Source: Cupriavidus necator A5-1
GTDB lineage: Bacteria > Pseudomonadota > Gammaproteobacteria > Burkholderiales > Burkholderiaceae
DNA length: 64,000 bases
Assembly (NCBI RefSeq): GCF_000744095.1
Contig: NZ_JQLI01000008.1
Span: forward strand, 3,348,001 to 3,412,000
Direction: 5' to 3'
The position numbers were made by a program, and so were the translations under genes. Shown here piece by piece: positions 45,675-54,895 of this stretch (positions are counted from its first letter, which is position 1; each line of letters opens with the position of its first letter). The notes under the pieces were generated by a model. That model searched no databases, was not told the DNA's origin, and saw only the letters and a list, made by a program, of their open reading frames with translations.

Positions 45675-47359
45675 GGCTTCCCCGCGCCGTTGTTGTTACC
45701 GCCAGCGCCGCCCTTGCCCTGCTCCGCCATCTGGCGCAGGCGGAAGCGCTGCAACTTGCCGGTCTCGGTGCGCGGCAGCGCCGGCACGAACTCGATGCGG
45801 CGCGGGTACTTGTAGGGCGCAATCTGGCGCTTGACGTAATCCTGCAGCGCGGTGCGGGTGGCGTCGTCCGCTGCCACGCCCTCGCGCAGCACCACATAGG
45901 CCATCACCACCTGGCCGCGCCCGTCGTCGGGCGCGCCGACCACGCCGCATTCGGCCACCGCCTCGTGCTGCATCAGTGTGCTTTCCACTTCCGGGCCGGC
46001 GATGTTGTAGCCGGCCGAGATGATCATGTCGTCCGAGCGCGCCTGGTAGAAGTAATAGCCGTCCTCGTCGACGACGAAGGTGTCGCCCGGCAGGTTCCAG
46101 CCGGCCTTCACGTAGTTGGCCTGCCGCGGATCGTCCAGGTAGCGGCAGCCGGTGGGCCCCTGCACCGCCAGCTTGCCGACCTGTCCGGGCGGCAGCGGCT
46201 GCATGTTGTCGTCGACGATCTGCGCGACATAGCCGGGCACCACGCGCCCGATCGCGCCGGGCTTCACCTCGGCGCCGGCGCTGGAGATAAAGATATGCAT
46301 CATCTCCGTGCCGCCGATGCCGTCGGTCATCTCGATGCCGGTGGCCGCCTTCCAGCTCTGCCGCGTGGCGTCGGGCAGCGCCTCGCCGGCCGACACGCTC
46401 TTCTTCAGGCTGCCGAGGTCGAAGCGCGGCGCCAGTGCGGCCATCTGGCGGTAGAAGGTCGGCGCGGTGAAGACGATGGTGGCGCGGAAATCGTGGATCA
46501 GTTCGAGCAGCGTTTCCGGCGTCAGCTTCTCCGCCAGCACGGTGCTGGCGCCGACGCGCAGCGGGAAACACAGCATGCCGCCCAGCCCGAAGGTAAAGGC
46601 GATCGGTGGCGTGCCGCAGAAGATATCGTCCGGCTGCGGGCGCAGCACGTGGCGCGGGAACAGGTCGCACATCGCCAGCACGTCGCGGTGGAAATGCATG
46701 GTGCCCTTGGGCTGGCCGGTAGTGCCGCTGGTGAAGGCGATCAGGCAGATATCGTCGCTGGCGGTATCGCACGCGTCGAAGGTATCGGGCTTGCCCGTCA
46801 TCGCGCCTTCCAGCGAGCCCTCGCCTTCGCCGTTGAAGTACAGCGCGCGCGCCAGGCTTGGGCAATGGAATTCGCCGCCGGCGCGCTGGTTGGCATCGAG
46901 GTCGTCGCGCAGGCGCGCATCGCACAGCGCGGCGGTCACCTGCGCCTTGTCGATGATCTGCTTCAGTTCCTTGGCGCGCAGCAGCGGCATGGTCGGCACC
47001 GCGATCAGCCCCGCCTTGATCGTGGCTAGCCAGCTCGCGGCCATCATCAGGTTGTTGGGGCCGCGCAGCAGCACGCGGTTGCCCGGCACCAGCTCCATGT
47101 CCTCGACCAGCACATGGGCGATGCGGCTCACCATCGCCGCAAGCTGCGCGTAGGTGATCGTCTCTATCTTGCCGTCGCGGCGGTGGCGGATGGCGATGCG
47201 CTCGCCGCGGCCCTCGCGCACATGGCGGTCGACCAGTTCCACCGCGCTGTTCATCCGCTCCGGGTAGTCGGTGTCGGCATTGAAGCGGAACACCGGCCAC
47301 ATGTCCGGGGGCGGCAGGCGGTCGCGGGCGAAGGTATCGAGGTGGGCTGTGGTCGCCAT
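45671..47359 (-). CDS. aryl-CoA ligase, probably 2-aminobenzoate--CoA ligase
   Basis: This 562-residue ANL-superfamily enzyme activates an aromatic acid with ATP and CoA. It shows the AMP motif FTSGTTGQPKG, A5 motif DGIGGTEMMH, YYFYQARSDDMIISAGYNI and the adenylating Lys in PRTETGKLQRFRL. It resembles benzoate/2-aminobenzoate-CoA ligases, and the neighbouring monooxygenase/reductase makes 2-aminobenzoate (anthranilate) the best guess; salicylate is the alternative. ggagac precedes the ATG. Confidence 0.85.
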   Translation of the reverse strand: MATTAHLDTFARDRLPPPDMWPVFRFNADTDYPERMNSAVELVDRHVREGRGERIAIRHRRDGKIETITYAQLAAMVSRIAHVLVEDMELVPGNRVLLRGPNNLMMAASWLATIKAGLIAVPTMPLLRAKELKQIIDKAQVTAALCDARLRDDLDANQRAGGEFHCPSLARALYFNGEGEGSLEGAMTGKPDTFDACDTASDDICLIAFTSGTTGQPKGTMHFHRDVLAMCDLFPRHVLRPQPDDIFCGTPPIAFTFGLGGMLCFPLRVGASTVLAEKLTPETLLELIHDFRATIVFTAPTFYRQMAALAPRFDLGSLKKSVSAGEALPDATRQSWKAATGIEMTDGIGGTEMMHIFISSAGAEVKPGAIGRVVPGYVAQIVDDNMQPLPPGQVGKLAVQGPTGCRYLDDPRQANYVKAGWNLPGDTFVVDEDGYYFYQARSDDMIISAGYNIAGPEVESTLMQHEAVAECGVVGAPDDGRGQVVMAYVVLREGVAADDATRTALQDYVKRQIAPYKYPRRIEFVPALPRTETGKLQRFRLRQMAEQGKGGAGGNNNGAGKP

Positions 47360-47429
47360 GACTTGTCTCCGGTCTGCTCTCTGTGTCGATACGGCAGTTC
47401 TTGGTCGCTGGGTGGCTGGCGCTGGCGGT

Positions 47430-48599
47430 TCAGGCCTTGCGCTCGGCCAGTGTCTCGCGCGCGATGATCAGCTTTTGCACTTCGGTGGCGCCTTCATAGA
47501 TGCGCAGCGAGCGGATCTCGCGGTACAGGCTTTCCACCCGCGTGCCGACCTTGACCCCGAGCCCGCCGAACATCTGCACTGCGCGGTCGATCACCTGCTG
47601 TGCGTTCTCGGTGGCCACCATCTTGGCCATGGCCGCTTCGCGCGTGGTGCGCTGACCCTTCACGTCGCGCAGCCATGCGGCGCGGTACGTCAGCAGCGCC
47701 GCCGAATCGATCGCCGTGGCCATGTCGCCGATGGCGGCCTGCGTCAGCTGCAGGTCGGCCAGCACGCCACCGAACATCGGGCGCTCGCAGGCACGCGCCA
47801 GCGCATCGTCCAGCGCGGCGCGGCCGAAGCCCAGCGCTGCCGCCGCGACCGAGGCACGGAAGATATCGAGCGTCATCATCGCCACCTTGAAGCCCTGCCC
47901 CGCTTCGCCGAGGCGGTTCCCGACCGGCACGCGGCAGTTATCGAAACGCAACGTGGCGAGCGGGTGCGGCGCGATCACGTCGATGCGCTCGGCGATGGTC
48001 AGGCCCGGCGTGTCGGCATCGACCACGAAGGCGGAGATGCCGCGCGCGCCCGGCGCCTCGCCGGTGCGCACGAACACGCAATAGAAGTCGGCAATGCCGC
48101 CGTTGGAGATCCAGGTCTTGGCGCCGTCGATCACATAGTGGCTGTCGTCTTCCGCCAGCCGCGCGCTGCATTGCATCGCGGCAACATCGGAACCGGCATC
48201 CGGCTCGGACAGCGCAAAGGCAGCGATCGCTTCGCCGCGCGCCACGCGCGGCAGGTAGCGCGCACGGATCGCATCGCTGCCGGCCAACGAGATCGCGCCC
48301 GAGCCCAGCCCCTGCATCGCAAAGGCAAAGTCGGCCAGTCCATCGTGGCGCGCCAGCGTTTCGCGCAGCAGGCACAGCGAGCGCGAATCCAGCGCGGGCA
48401 GCGCGCCGCCGTGCGCAGCCGGCACGCAGTAGCGCAGCCAGCCGGCTTGGCCGAGCTGGCGCACCAGCGCGCGGCAGGCGGCGTCGGTATCGCTGTGGTC
48501 GACATGCAGGTGCTGCGCGCACCAGGCGTCGAGCTCGCGCTCAAGCGTGCGGTGGGCGTCGTCGAACAGCGGCAGGTCGAGATAGGTCTTGTCTGACAT
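47430..48599 (-). CDS. acyl-CoA dehydrogenase family protein
   Basis: This 389-residue FAD enzyme has AFALSEPDAGSDVAAMQC (flavin contact) and 'QVIDRAVQMFGGLGVKVGTR' near the C-terminus, ending IYEGATEVQKLIIARE. In place of the usual catalytic Glu (YEG) the Glu in RIYEGATE is present. It probably oxidises a cyclic or ring-opened CoA thioester in the aryl-CoA pathway. It lies 15 bases after the enoyl-CoA hydratase gene. Confidence 0.88.
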   Translation of the reverse strand: MSDKTYLDLPLFDDAHRTLERELDAWCAQHLHVDHSDTDAACRALVRQLGQAGWLRYCVPAAHGGALPALDSRSLCLLRETLARHDGLADFAFAMQGLGSGAISLAGSDAIRARYLPRVARGEAIAAFALSEPDAGSDVAAMQCSARLAEDDSHYVIDGAKTWISNGGIADFYCVFVRTGEAPGARGISAFVVDADTPGLTIAERIDVIAPHPLATLRFDNCRVPVGNRLGEAGQGFKVAMMTLDIFRASVAAAALGFGRAALDDALARACERPMFGGVLADLQLTQAAIGDMATAIDSAALLTYRAAWLRDVKGQRTTREAAMAKMVATENAQQVIDRAVQMFGGLGVKVGTRVESLYREIRSLRIYEGATEVQKLIIARETLAERKA

Positions 48600-48614
48600 G
48601 CAGTTCCCCGGGGC

Positions 48615-49466
48615 TCAGTCGCCTTCGAACACAGGCTTCGACTTGGCGACGAAGGCCTCGTAGGCGCGGCGGAAGTCGCGCGTCTGCATGCAGATGGCCT
48701 GGGCTTCGGCCTCGGCCTCGATGGCCTCGTCCAGTCCCATGTTCCATTCCTGGTGCAGCAGCTTCTTGGTCACACCGTGAGCGAAGGTCGGGCCGGCGGC
48801 CAGTTGCGCGGCCAATGCCTGCGCCTGCGCCAGCACCGCCTCGGACGGATGCAGTGCGTTGAAGAACCCCCACTGCAGGCCCTCCTCCGCGCTCATCGAG
48901 CGGCCGGTATAGAGCAGCTCGCTGGCACGCCCCTGCCCGATCACGCGCGGCAGCAGCGAGCACGCGCCCATATCGGCGCCGGCCAGGCCGACGCGCACGA
49001 ACAGGAAAGCGGTCTTGGCCTGCGCCGTGCCCAAGCGCATATCCGAGGCCAGCGCCATCATCGCGCCCGCGCCGGCACAGATACCGTCGACCGCGCTGAT
49101 CACCGGCTGCGGGCAGGCGCGCATCGCCTTGACCAGGTCGCCGGTCATGCGCGTGAAGTCGAGCAACTCCGGCATGGTCATGCGCGTCAGCGGCCCGATA
49201 ATCTCGTGCACGTCGCCGCCCGAGCAGTAGTTGCCGCCGGCGCCGGTCACCACCACCGCCTTGATATCGCTGGCATAGCACAGGCCGCGGAACAGGTCGC
49301 GCAGCTCGGCATAGGAATCGAAGGTCAGCGGGTTCTTGCGCTCCGGCCGGTTCAGCGTCACGGTGCCGACCTTGCCGTCATCCGACACCGACCACAGGAA
49401 GTGCTTGGGCTGGTAGCCGGCAAAGCTGCGCTTGTGGTGGCGCATGTCGAGTGCGATCTCTGTCAT
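48615..49466 (-). CDS. enoyl-CoA hydratase/isomerase family protein
   Basis: This 283-residue crotonase-fold enzyme has the oxyanion-hole motifs AGGNYCSGGDVHEI and CAGAGAMMALASDMRLG. It hydrates or opens a CoA-bound ring intermediate; the exact reaction cannot be read from sequence. The ATG at 49466 (MTEIALDMRHHKRSF) is preferred to a longer frame that runs into the SDR gene. Confidence 0.86.
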   Translation of the reverse strand: MTEIALDMRHHKRSFAGYQPKHFLWSVSDDGKVGTVTLNRPERKNPLTFDSYAELRDLFRGLCYASDIKAVVVTGAGGNYCSGGDVHEIIGPLTRMTMPELLDFTRMTGDLVKAMRACPQPVISAVDGICAGAGAMMALASDMRLGTAQAKTAFLFVRVGLAGADMGACSLLPRVIGQGRASELLYTGRSMSAEEGLQWGFFNALHPSEAVLAQAQALAAQLAAGPTFAHGVTKKLLHQEWNMGLDEAIEAEAEAQAICMQTRDFRRAYEAFVAKSKPVFEGD

Positions 49467-49498
49467 GGGTTCTCTCTCAGGTCTTTGTTCTGTCGTTG

Positions 49499-50302
49499 TC
49501 AGCCGGCCATCACCTCGCCGCCGGCCACCGGGATGGCCTGCCCGGTGATCGCGGCGGCGGACGGCTGGCACAGCCAGGCCACGGCGTCGGCCACTTCCTC
49601 GGGCTGCACCAGCCGGCGCTGCGGATTGCGCGCGGCCAGTTCGGCGCGCGCCTGCTCTTCAGTGCGGCCGGTCTTGCCGACAATATTGGCCACGGCATCG
49701 CGCACGATATCGGTTTCGGTATAGCCAGGGCAAACGGCGTTGACGGTGACGCCCGTGGCCGCGGTCTCCAGCGCCAGCGCGCGGGTCAGGCCGATCACGC
49801 CATGCTTGGCCGCGCAGTACGCGCTGACGTAGCCATAGCCGATCAGCCCCGCCGTGCTGGCCACGTTGACGATGCGGCCCCAGCCGGCGTAGAGCATTGC
49901 CGGCAGTGCTGCCTGCGTGCACAAGAAGGTGCCGGTCAGGTTGACGTCGAGCATGCGCTGCCACAGCGCGGCATCGGTCTTCAGGAACGGGGCGCTGTGG
50001 GCCTGGCCCGCGTTGTTGACCAGCATCGACACGGGACCGGCCTGTTCCGCGGCCGCGGCGAAGGCGCGTGCCACGCTGTCGGCATCGGCGATATCGGCGG
50101 TGACGAAAGACACGACGGCACCTGCGGGGGCATGCTCGCGCAGCGTCTGCACCGTCGCCTGCAGCGTACCGGCATCACGGCCGAGCAGCGTGACGCTGGC
50201 GCCGTCGGCCAGCAGCCGCCGCGCGATCGCGGCGCCGATGCCGCGCCCGCCGCCGGTGACCAGCGCGTGGCGCCCGGCCAGTGAAGCTGTGCTGCCTGTC
50301 AT
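49499..50302 (-). CDS. short-chain dehydrogenase/reductase
   Basis: This 267-residue classical SDR has the NAD(P) motif TGGGRGIG, NNAG, and the catalytic Ser-Tyr-Lys (VASTAGLIGYGYVSAYCAAKHG). It resembles 3-hydroxyacyl-CoA dehydrogenases and should oxidise an alcohol intermediate in the aryl-CoA route. Its start overlaps the monooxygenase stop by 4 bases. Confidence 0.9.
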   Translation of the reverse strand: MTGSTASLAGRHALVTGGGRGIGAAIARRLLADGASVTLLGRDAGTLQATVQTLREHAPAGAVVSFVTADIADADSVARAFAAAAEQAGPVSMLVNNAGQAHSAPFLKTDAALWQRMLDVNLTGTFLCTQAALPAMLYAGWGRIVNVASTAGLIGYGYVSAYCAAKHGVIGLTRALALETAATGVTVNAVCPGYTETDIVRDAVANIVGKTGRTEEQARAELAARNPQRRLVQPEEVADAVAWLCQPSAAAITGQAIPVAGGEVMAG

Positions 50303-52653
50303 CCCTGCTTCTCCTGCGCAGCCGCGCGTTCGAGATTGGTTTCCAGCTGGCGCTTGCCGGCCTGGTATTGCTTGGGCCAGGCAATATCGCGGTAGCCGAT
50401 CCGCGCCGCTTCCTGCAGCGTCCAGGCCGGGTTAGCCAGGTGCGGGCGCGCGATCGCGCACAGGTCGGCACGGCCGGCGGCGATGATCGAGTCGACGTGG
50501 TCGGCCTCGAAGATCGCGCCCACCGCGATGGTGGCAATGCCGGCCTCGTTGCGGATACGGTCGGCGAACGGAGTCTGGTACATGCGGCCGTAGACCGGGG
50601 CCTGGTCGGGGCTGACCTGTCCGGACGAGCAGTCGATCATGTCGGCGCCGGCGGCCTTGAAGGCGCGCGCGATTTCCACCGCATCGTCGGGCGTGATGCC
50701 GCCTTCGACCCAGTCGTGCGCGGAGATACGTACCGACATGGGCTTGGCTTCAGGCCACACCGCACGCACCGCCCTGAACACTTCCAGCGGAAAGCGCAAC
50801 CGCGCCGCCAGCGAGCCGCCGTATTCGTCTTCACGCGTATTGGTCAGCGGCGAGATAAAGCTCGACAGCAGGTAGCCGTGCGCGCAGTGCAGCTCGAGCC
50901 AGTCGAAGCCGGCTTCGGCGGCGCGCCGTGCGCTGGCCACGAAGTCAGCGCGCACGCGATCCATGTCGGCACGCGTCATCTCGCGCGGCGTCTGCGATTC
51001 GCCCGGCAGGTAGGGCAGCGGCGAGGCCGAGATCACCGGCCAGTTGCCCTCCGGCAGCGGATGGTCCATCGCCTCCCAGCCGAGCTGGGTCGACCCCTTG
51101 CGGCCCGAGTGGCCGATCTGCATGGCAATGCGCGCATCGCTGTTGGCATGCACGAAGTCGACGATGCGCCGCCAGGCGTCGCGCTGTTCGTCACTCCACA
51201 AACCCGGGCAGCCCGGCGTGATGCGCGCATCGGGCGACACGCAGGTCATCTCCGCCACCACCATGCCAGCACCGCCCAGCGCGCGCGAGCCCAGGTGGAC
51301 CAGGTGGAAGTCGCCCGGCACGCCGTCGGTACATGAGTACATCGCCATCGGCGACACCACCACGCGGTTCTTCAAGGTGACGCCGCGCAGGCGGAACGGC
51401 GTGAACATCGGCGGCAGCAGCTCGTGCTCGCGCAGCTGCAGGCTTTGCTGCGGCCCTCCGGCCTGTTGCGCCAGCCAGTGCTCGAACTGGGCCACGTAAT
51501 CGGCATCGCGCACGCGCAGGTTCTCATGCGAGATGCGCTGCGAGCGGGTCAGCAGCGAATAGGCGAACTGCTCTGGCGGCAGGCTGCCCGCATAGCGCTC
51601 GACGTTCTCGAACCACTCGGTCGAGTTGCGCGCCGCATTCTGGATCTTCAGCACCTCAACGCCGCGCGTGGCTTCGTAGCGCGCCAGCGCATCGGGCAGG
51701 CCGTCGTGGCCACTGCCGCGGATCTCCTCCGCCAGGTCGATTGCATCTTCCAGCGCCAGCTTGGTACCGGAGCCGATCGAGAAATGCGCGGTATGCGCGG
51801 CATCGCCCATCAGCACCACCGGCACGCGCCGGCCGTCCGGCAAGGTGTTCCAGTGCACCCACTGCCGGCAGATCACGCGCGGGAAGCGGATCCAGATCGC
51901 CGAGCCGCGCAGGTGCGCCGCATTGGTGATCAGCTTGTTGCCGTCGAGATAGCGTGCGAACAGCTTCTCGCAATAGGCCACGCCCTCTTCCTGGCTCATC
52001 TCCTCGATGCCGGCGGCACGCCAGACGGATTCCGGCGCCTCGACGATAAAGGTCGAAGTGTTGTCGTCGAAGCGGTAGGCATGCGCCTGGAACCAGCCGT
52101 GCTCGGTCTTCTCAAAGGCAAAGGTGAAGGCGTCAAACAGCTTGTGCGTGCCCAACCAGACAAAGCGGCACTGGCGCGTGTCGATGTCGGGCTGGAAGGT
52201 CTGCGTGTAGCGGGTGCGGATGCGGCTGTTGAGACCGTCTGAGGCGATCACCAGGTCGGCCTGGTATTGCATCGCCAGCGCCTGGTCGTCGCTGACGTCG
52301 GTCTCGAACACCAGCCTGACGCCCAGCGCTTCGCAGCGGGCCTGCAGGATATTGAGCAGGCGCTTGCGGCCGATGCCGATAAAGCCATGGCCGCCGGAGC
52401 GGATGGTGCGCCCGGCAATATGGATATCGATGTCGTCCCAGTGGTTGAAGGCGGCATTGATCTCGGCAGCGCTGACCGGATCGGCCTCCTTCAGGTTGTC
52501 CATGGTGGCGTCGGAAAACACCACGCCCCAGCCGAAGGTATCGTAGGGCCGGTTGCGCTCGACCACGATCACCTCGTTGTCCGGATCCTGCAGTTTCATC
52601 AGCAGGCCGAAGTACAGTCCGGCCGGGCCGCCGCCAATACAAATCACTCGCAT
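50299..52653 (-). CDS. bifunctional FAD monooxygenase/old yellow enzyme fusion (2-aminobenzoyl-CoA monooxygenase/reductase type)
   Basis: This 784-residue fusion has an N-terminal aromatic-ring hydroxylase (dinucleotide motif GGGPAG at 7-12, second FAD motif LMGDAAHTAH at 281-290) and, from about residue 411, an NADH:flavin oxidoreductase TIM barrel (LKNRVVVSPMAMYS, ELHCAHGYLLSSF, IAVGAIFEADH). This architecture is that of Azoarcus evansii 2-aminobenzoyl-CoA monooxygenase/reductase, which hydroxylates and then reduces the ring; the same family is also named salicylyl-CoA 5-hydroxylase/oxidoreductase. The ATG at 52653 has aggag. It is the first gene of the operon. Confidence 0.9.
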   Translation of the reverse strand: MRVICIGGGPAGLYFGLLMKLQDPDNEVIVVERNRPYDTFGWGVVFSDATMDNLKEADPVSAAEINAAFNHWDDIDIHIAGRTIRSGGHGFIGIGRKRLLNILQARCEALGVRLVFETDVSDDQALAMQYQADLVIASDGLNSRIRTRYTQTFQPDIDTRQCRFVWLGTHKLFDAFTFAFEKTEHGWFQAHAYRFDDNTSTFIVEAPESVWRAAGIEEMSQEEGVAYCEKLFARYLDGNKLITNAAHLRGSAIWIRFPRVICRQWVHWNTLPDGRRVPVVLMGDAAHTAHFSIGSGTKLALEDAIDLAEEIRGSGHDGLPDALARYEATRGVEVLKIQNAARNSTEWFENVERYAGSLPPEQFAYSLLTRSQRISHENLRVRDADYVAQFEHWLAQQAGGPQQSLQLREHELLPPMFTPFRLRGVTLKNRVVVSPMAMYSCTDGVPGDFHLVHLGSRALGGAGMVVAEMTCVSPDARITPGCPGLWSDEQRDAWRRIVDFVHANSDARIAMQIGHSGRKGSTQLGWEAMDHPLPEGNWPVISASPLPYLPGESQTPREMTRADMDRVRADFVASARRAAEAGFDWLELHCAHGYLLSSFISPLTNTREDEYGGSLAARLRFPLEVFRAVRAVWPEAKPMSVRISAHDWVEGGITPDDAVEIARAFKAAGADMIDCSSGQVSPDQAPVYGRMYQTPFADRIRNEAGIATIAVGAIFEADHVDSIIAAGRADLCAIARPHLANPAWTLQEAARIGYRDIAWPKQYQAGKRQLETNLERAAAQEKQG

Positions 52654-52693
52654 CGTTTCGTCTCCTGCCGGCCGCGCCGCCATGTAGATCACG

Positions 52694-52722
52694 TCTAAAT
52701 ATTTTATGCTTCAAATATTAGA
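52694..52722. promoter_or_regulatory. AT-rich palindrome upstream of the aryl-CoA operon
   Basis: An imperfect inverted repeat, TCTAAATATTT (52694-52704) with AAATATTAGA (52713-52722), lies about 40 bp upstream of the monooxygenase start. It contrasts sharply with the GC-rich flanks and has the size of a MarR- or TetR-type operator. No regulator gene is adjacent. Confidence 0.6.
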
Positions 52723-52791
52723 CTGCATCACGACACATGGCAAGTACGCGATGCGGAGTGCCCGACAAGACACCCCGCACCGCCGGCCGCT

Positions 52792-54684
52792 TCAGCCCTT
52801 CAGCGCTGACTGGATCTGTTCCAGCGCCCCCGGATCCTCGATCGTGGTCAGGTCGCCGGGGTCGCGCCCTTCCGCCACCGCCTGCATGGCGCGCCGCAGC
52901 AACTTGCCGGAGCGCGTCTTGGGCAGCGCGTTGACAAAGAATACGCGCGCCGGCCGCGCCACGGCGCCGAGCTGTTGCTCCACCGTCTTCATCAGGTCAC
53001 CTTCCAGCGCCAGCCGGTCCGCCGGCGTTGCCGTGCGCGCGGGATCGCGGGCGATGCAGAAAGCCATCGCCACCTGGCCCTTGAGCGCGTCCTGCACGCC
53101 GACCACCGCTACCTCGGCCACGGCGGCGTTCGAAGACAGGCTCTCCTCGATCTCGCGCGTGCCCAGCCGGTGCCCCGCCACGTTGATTACGTCGTCAGTG
53201 CGGCCCAGGATAAAGACATAGCCGTCCTCGTCGCGCACGCCCCAGTCGAAGGTGGAATAGCAGAGCCGGTTCGGCACCGCGTGCCAGTAGGTGCGCACGA
53301 AGCGGTCGTCATCGCCCCACACCGTGCTCATGCATCCGGGGGGCAGCGGGCCATCGATGGCGACCACGCCCTTCTGGTTGGGCGGGCATTCCTCGCCGGT
53401 GTTCTCGTCGACGATCTTCAGGTCGTAGCCGTAGGCCGGCACGCCGGGCGAGCCCAGCTTGGGCGGCAACGGCTCGATGCCGCGCTGGATCGCGAGGATC
53501 GGCCAGCCGGATTCGGTTTGCCAGTAGTTGTCGACCACCGGCTTGCCCAGGCCGTCCTGGATCCAGCGGGCGGTGGGCTCGTCCAGCGGCTCGCCGGCCA
53601 GGAACAGCAGGCGTAGGCTGGACAGGTCGGAGCGCGTGAGCCAGGCCGGGTCCTGCTTCTTCAGCACGCGGATCGCGGTCGGCGCGCTGAACATCAGGTT
53701 GACCTTGTACTGCTCCACCAGCCGCCACAGGATGCCGCCGTCGGGGCGGATCGGGGTGCCTTCGTACATCAGCGTGGTCATGCCAGCCAGCAGCGGGCCG
53801 TAGACGATATAGCTGTGCCCCACCACCCAGCCGATGTCCGACGCCGTGAACATGGTGTCGCCGGGCTTGCCACAGAAGATGTATTCCATCGACGTGGCCA
53901 GTGCCACCGCGTAGCCACCGGTATCGCGCTGTACGCCCTTGGGCTTGCCGGTGGTGCCGGAGGTGTAGAGCACGTAGGACGGCTCGCTCGATTCCAGCCA
54001 CATGCACGGCACCTGCGCGCCGGCCATGCGCTCGCGCCAGGCGGCATAGTCTTCGTCGCGGCCTGCGGTGCGCGGCATTTCGGCGAGCTGGCGGTCCACC
54101 AGCAGCACCTTCTCCGGCTGATGGGACGACAGCCGGATGGCCTCATCCAGCAGCGGCTTGTACGGCACCACCTTGCCGCCGCGCGAGCCGGCGTCGGCGC
54201 TGATCACCACGCGCGGCTGCGCGTCGTCGATGCGTGCCGCCAGGCTGACGGAGGCGAATCCGCCGAACACCACCGAATGGATCGCGCCGATGCGCGCGCA
54301 CGCCAGCATCGCGAACGCGGCCTGCGGGATCATCGGCATATAGATCAGCACGCGGTCGCCCTTCTGCACGCCCAGCGCCTGCAGGATCGCGGCCATGCGG
54401 TTGACCTCGTCGTGCAGCTCGGCATACGTGTAGCTGCGGGACTGGTCGGTCTCGGTGGAGATCCAGTGCAGCGCGGGCTGGCTAGCGCGGGCCGCCAGGT
54501 GGCGGTCGACCGCGTTGTGGCACAGGTTGGTTCGCCCGCCCACAAACCAGCGCGTAAAGGGCGCGCGGCTGTTGTCGAGTACCTGGTCGAACGGGGTTTC
54601 CCAGTCGATGCGCGCCGCCTGTTCGGCCCAGAACCCCTCGGGGTCGGCCAGCGAACGGGCATGCACGGCATGGCTTGCCGTCAT
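52792..54684 (-). CDS. prpE: propionate--CoA ligase (acetyl-CoA synthetase family)
   Basis: The enzyme activates propionate (and acetate) with ATP and CoA. The 630-residue length fits PrpE better than the about 650 of Acs. Motifs: YTSGTTGKPKGVQRDTGGYA, the NYWQTESGWPI motif and the acetylatable Lys in KTRSGKLLRR. The ATG at 54684 (MTASHAVHARS) has ggagga; the longer frame is not family-like. No methylcitrate-cycle genes are adjacent. It is upstream of, and co-oriented with, the aryl-CoA operon. Confidence 0.93.
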   Translation of the reverse strand: MTASHAVHARSLADPEGFWAEQAARIDWETPFDQVLDNSRAPFTRWFVGGRTNLCHNAVDRHLAARASQPALHWISTETDQSRSYTYAELHDEVNRMAAILQALGVQKGDRVLIYMPMIPQAAFAMLACARIGAIHSVVFGGFASVSLAARIDDAQPRVVISADAGSRGGKVVPYKPLLDEAIRLSSHQPEKVLLVDRQLAEMPRTAGRDEDYAAWRERMAGAQVPCMWLESSEPSYVLYTSGTTGKPKGVQRDTGGYAVALATSMEYIFCGKPGDTMFTASDIGWVVGHSYIVYGPLLAGMTTLMYEGTPIRPDGGILWRLVEQYKVNLMFSAPTAIRVLKKQDPAWLTRSDLSSLRLLFLAGEPLDEPTARWIQDGLGKPVVDNYWQTESGWPILAIQRGIEPLPPKLGSPGVPAYGYDLKIVDENTGEECPPNQKGVVAIDGPLPPGCMSTVWGDDDRFVRTYWHAVPNRLCYSTFDWGVRDEDGYVFILGRTDDVINVAGHRLGTREIEESLSSNAAVAEVAVVGVQDALKGQVAMAFCIARDPARTATPADRLALEGDLMKTVEQQLGAVARPARVFFVNALPKTRSGKLLRRAMQAVAEGRDPGDLTTIEDPGALEQIQSALKG

Positions 54685-54821
54685 GGCTGTCTCCTCCGCG
54701 TCAGCGGTTGTTGTGATGATGGCGGTAGTTTGCCACCGGCGCGGGCGCGCGGGGATGGACTTTGGGAGGGGGCCGCGCCAAGGTCCGTTGCCGGCACAAA
54801 CCCGGGGCCATCCCCCGGATA

Positions 54822-54852
54822 CAAAAAAAGGGCGTGCCGCCGGCATCGCCCT
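54822..54852 (-). terminator. mltD terminator
   Basis: Stem AGGGCG/CGCCCT (54829-54834 with 54847-54852) with an inner pairing, and a minus-strand T run (complement of aaaaaaa at 54823-54829). It lies about 45 bases after the mltD stop. Confidence 0.8.
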
Positions 54853-54895
54853 CTTTCCTTGCACCGGCCGGCTCACGCCAGCGCCCTGGCTTGCG

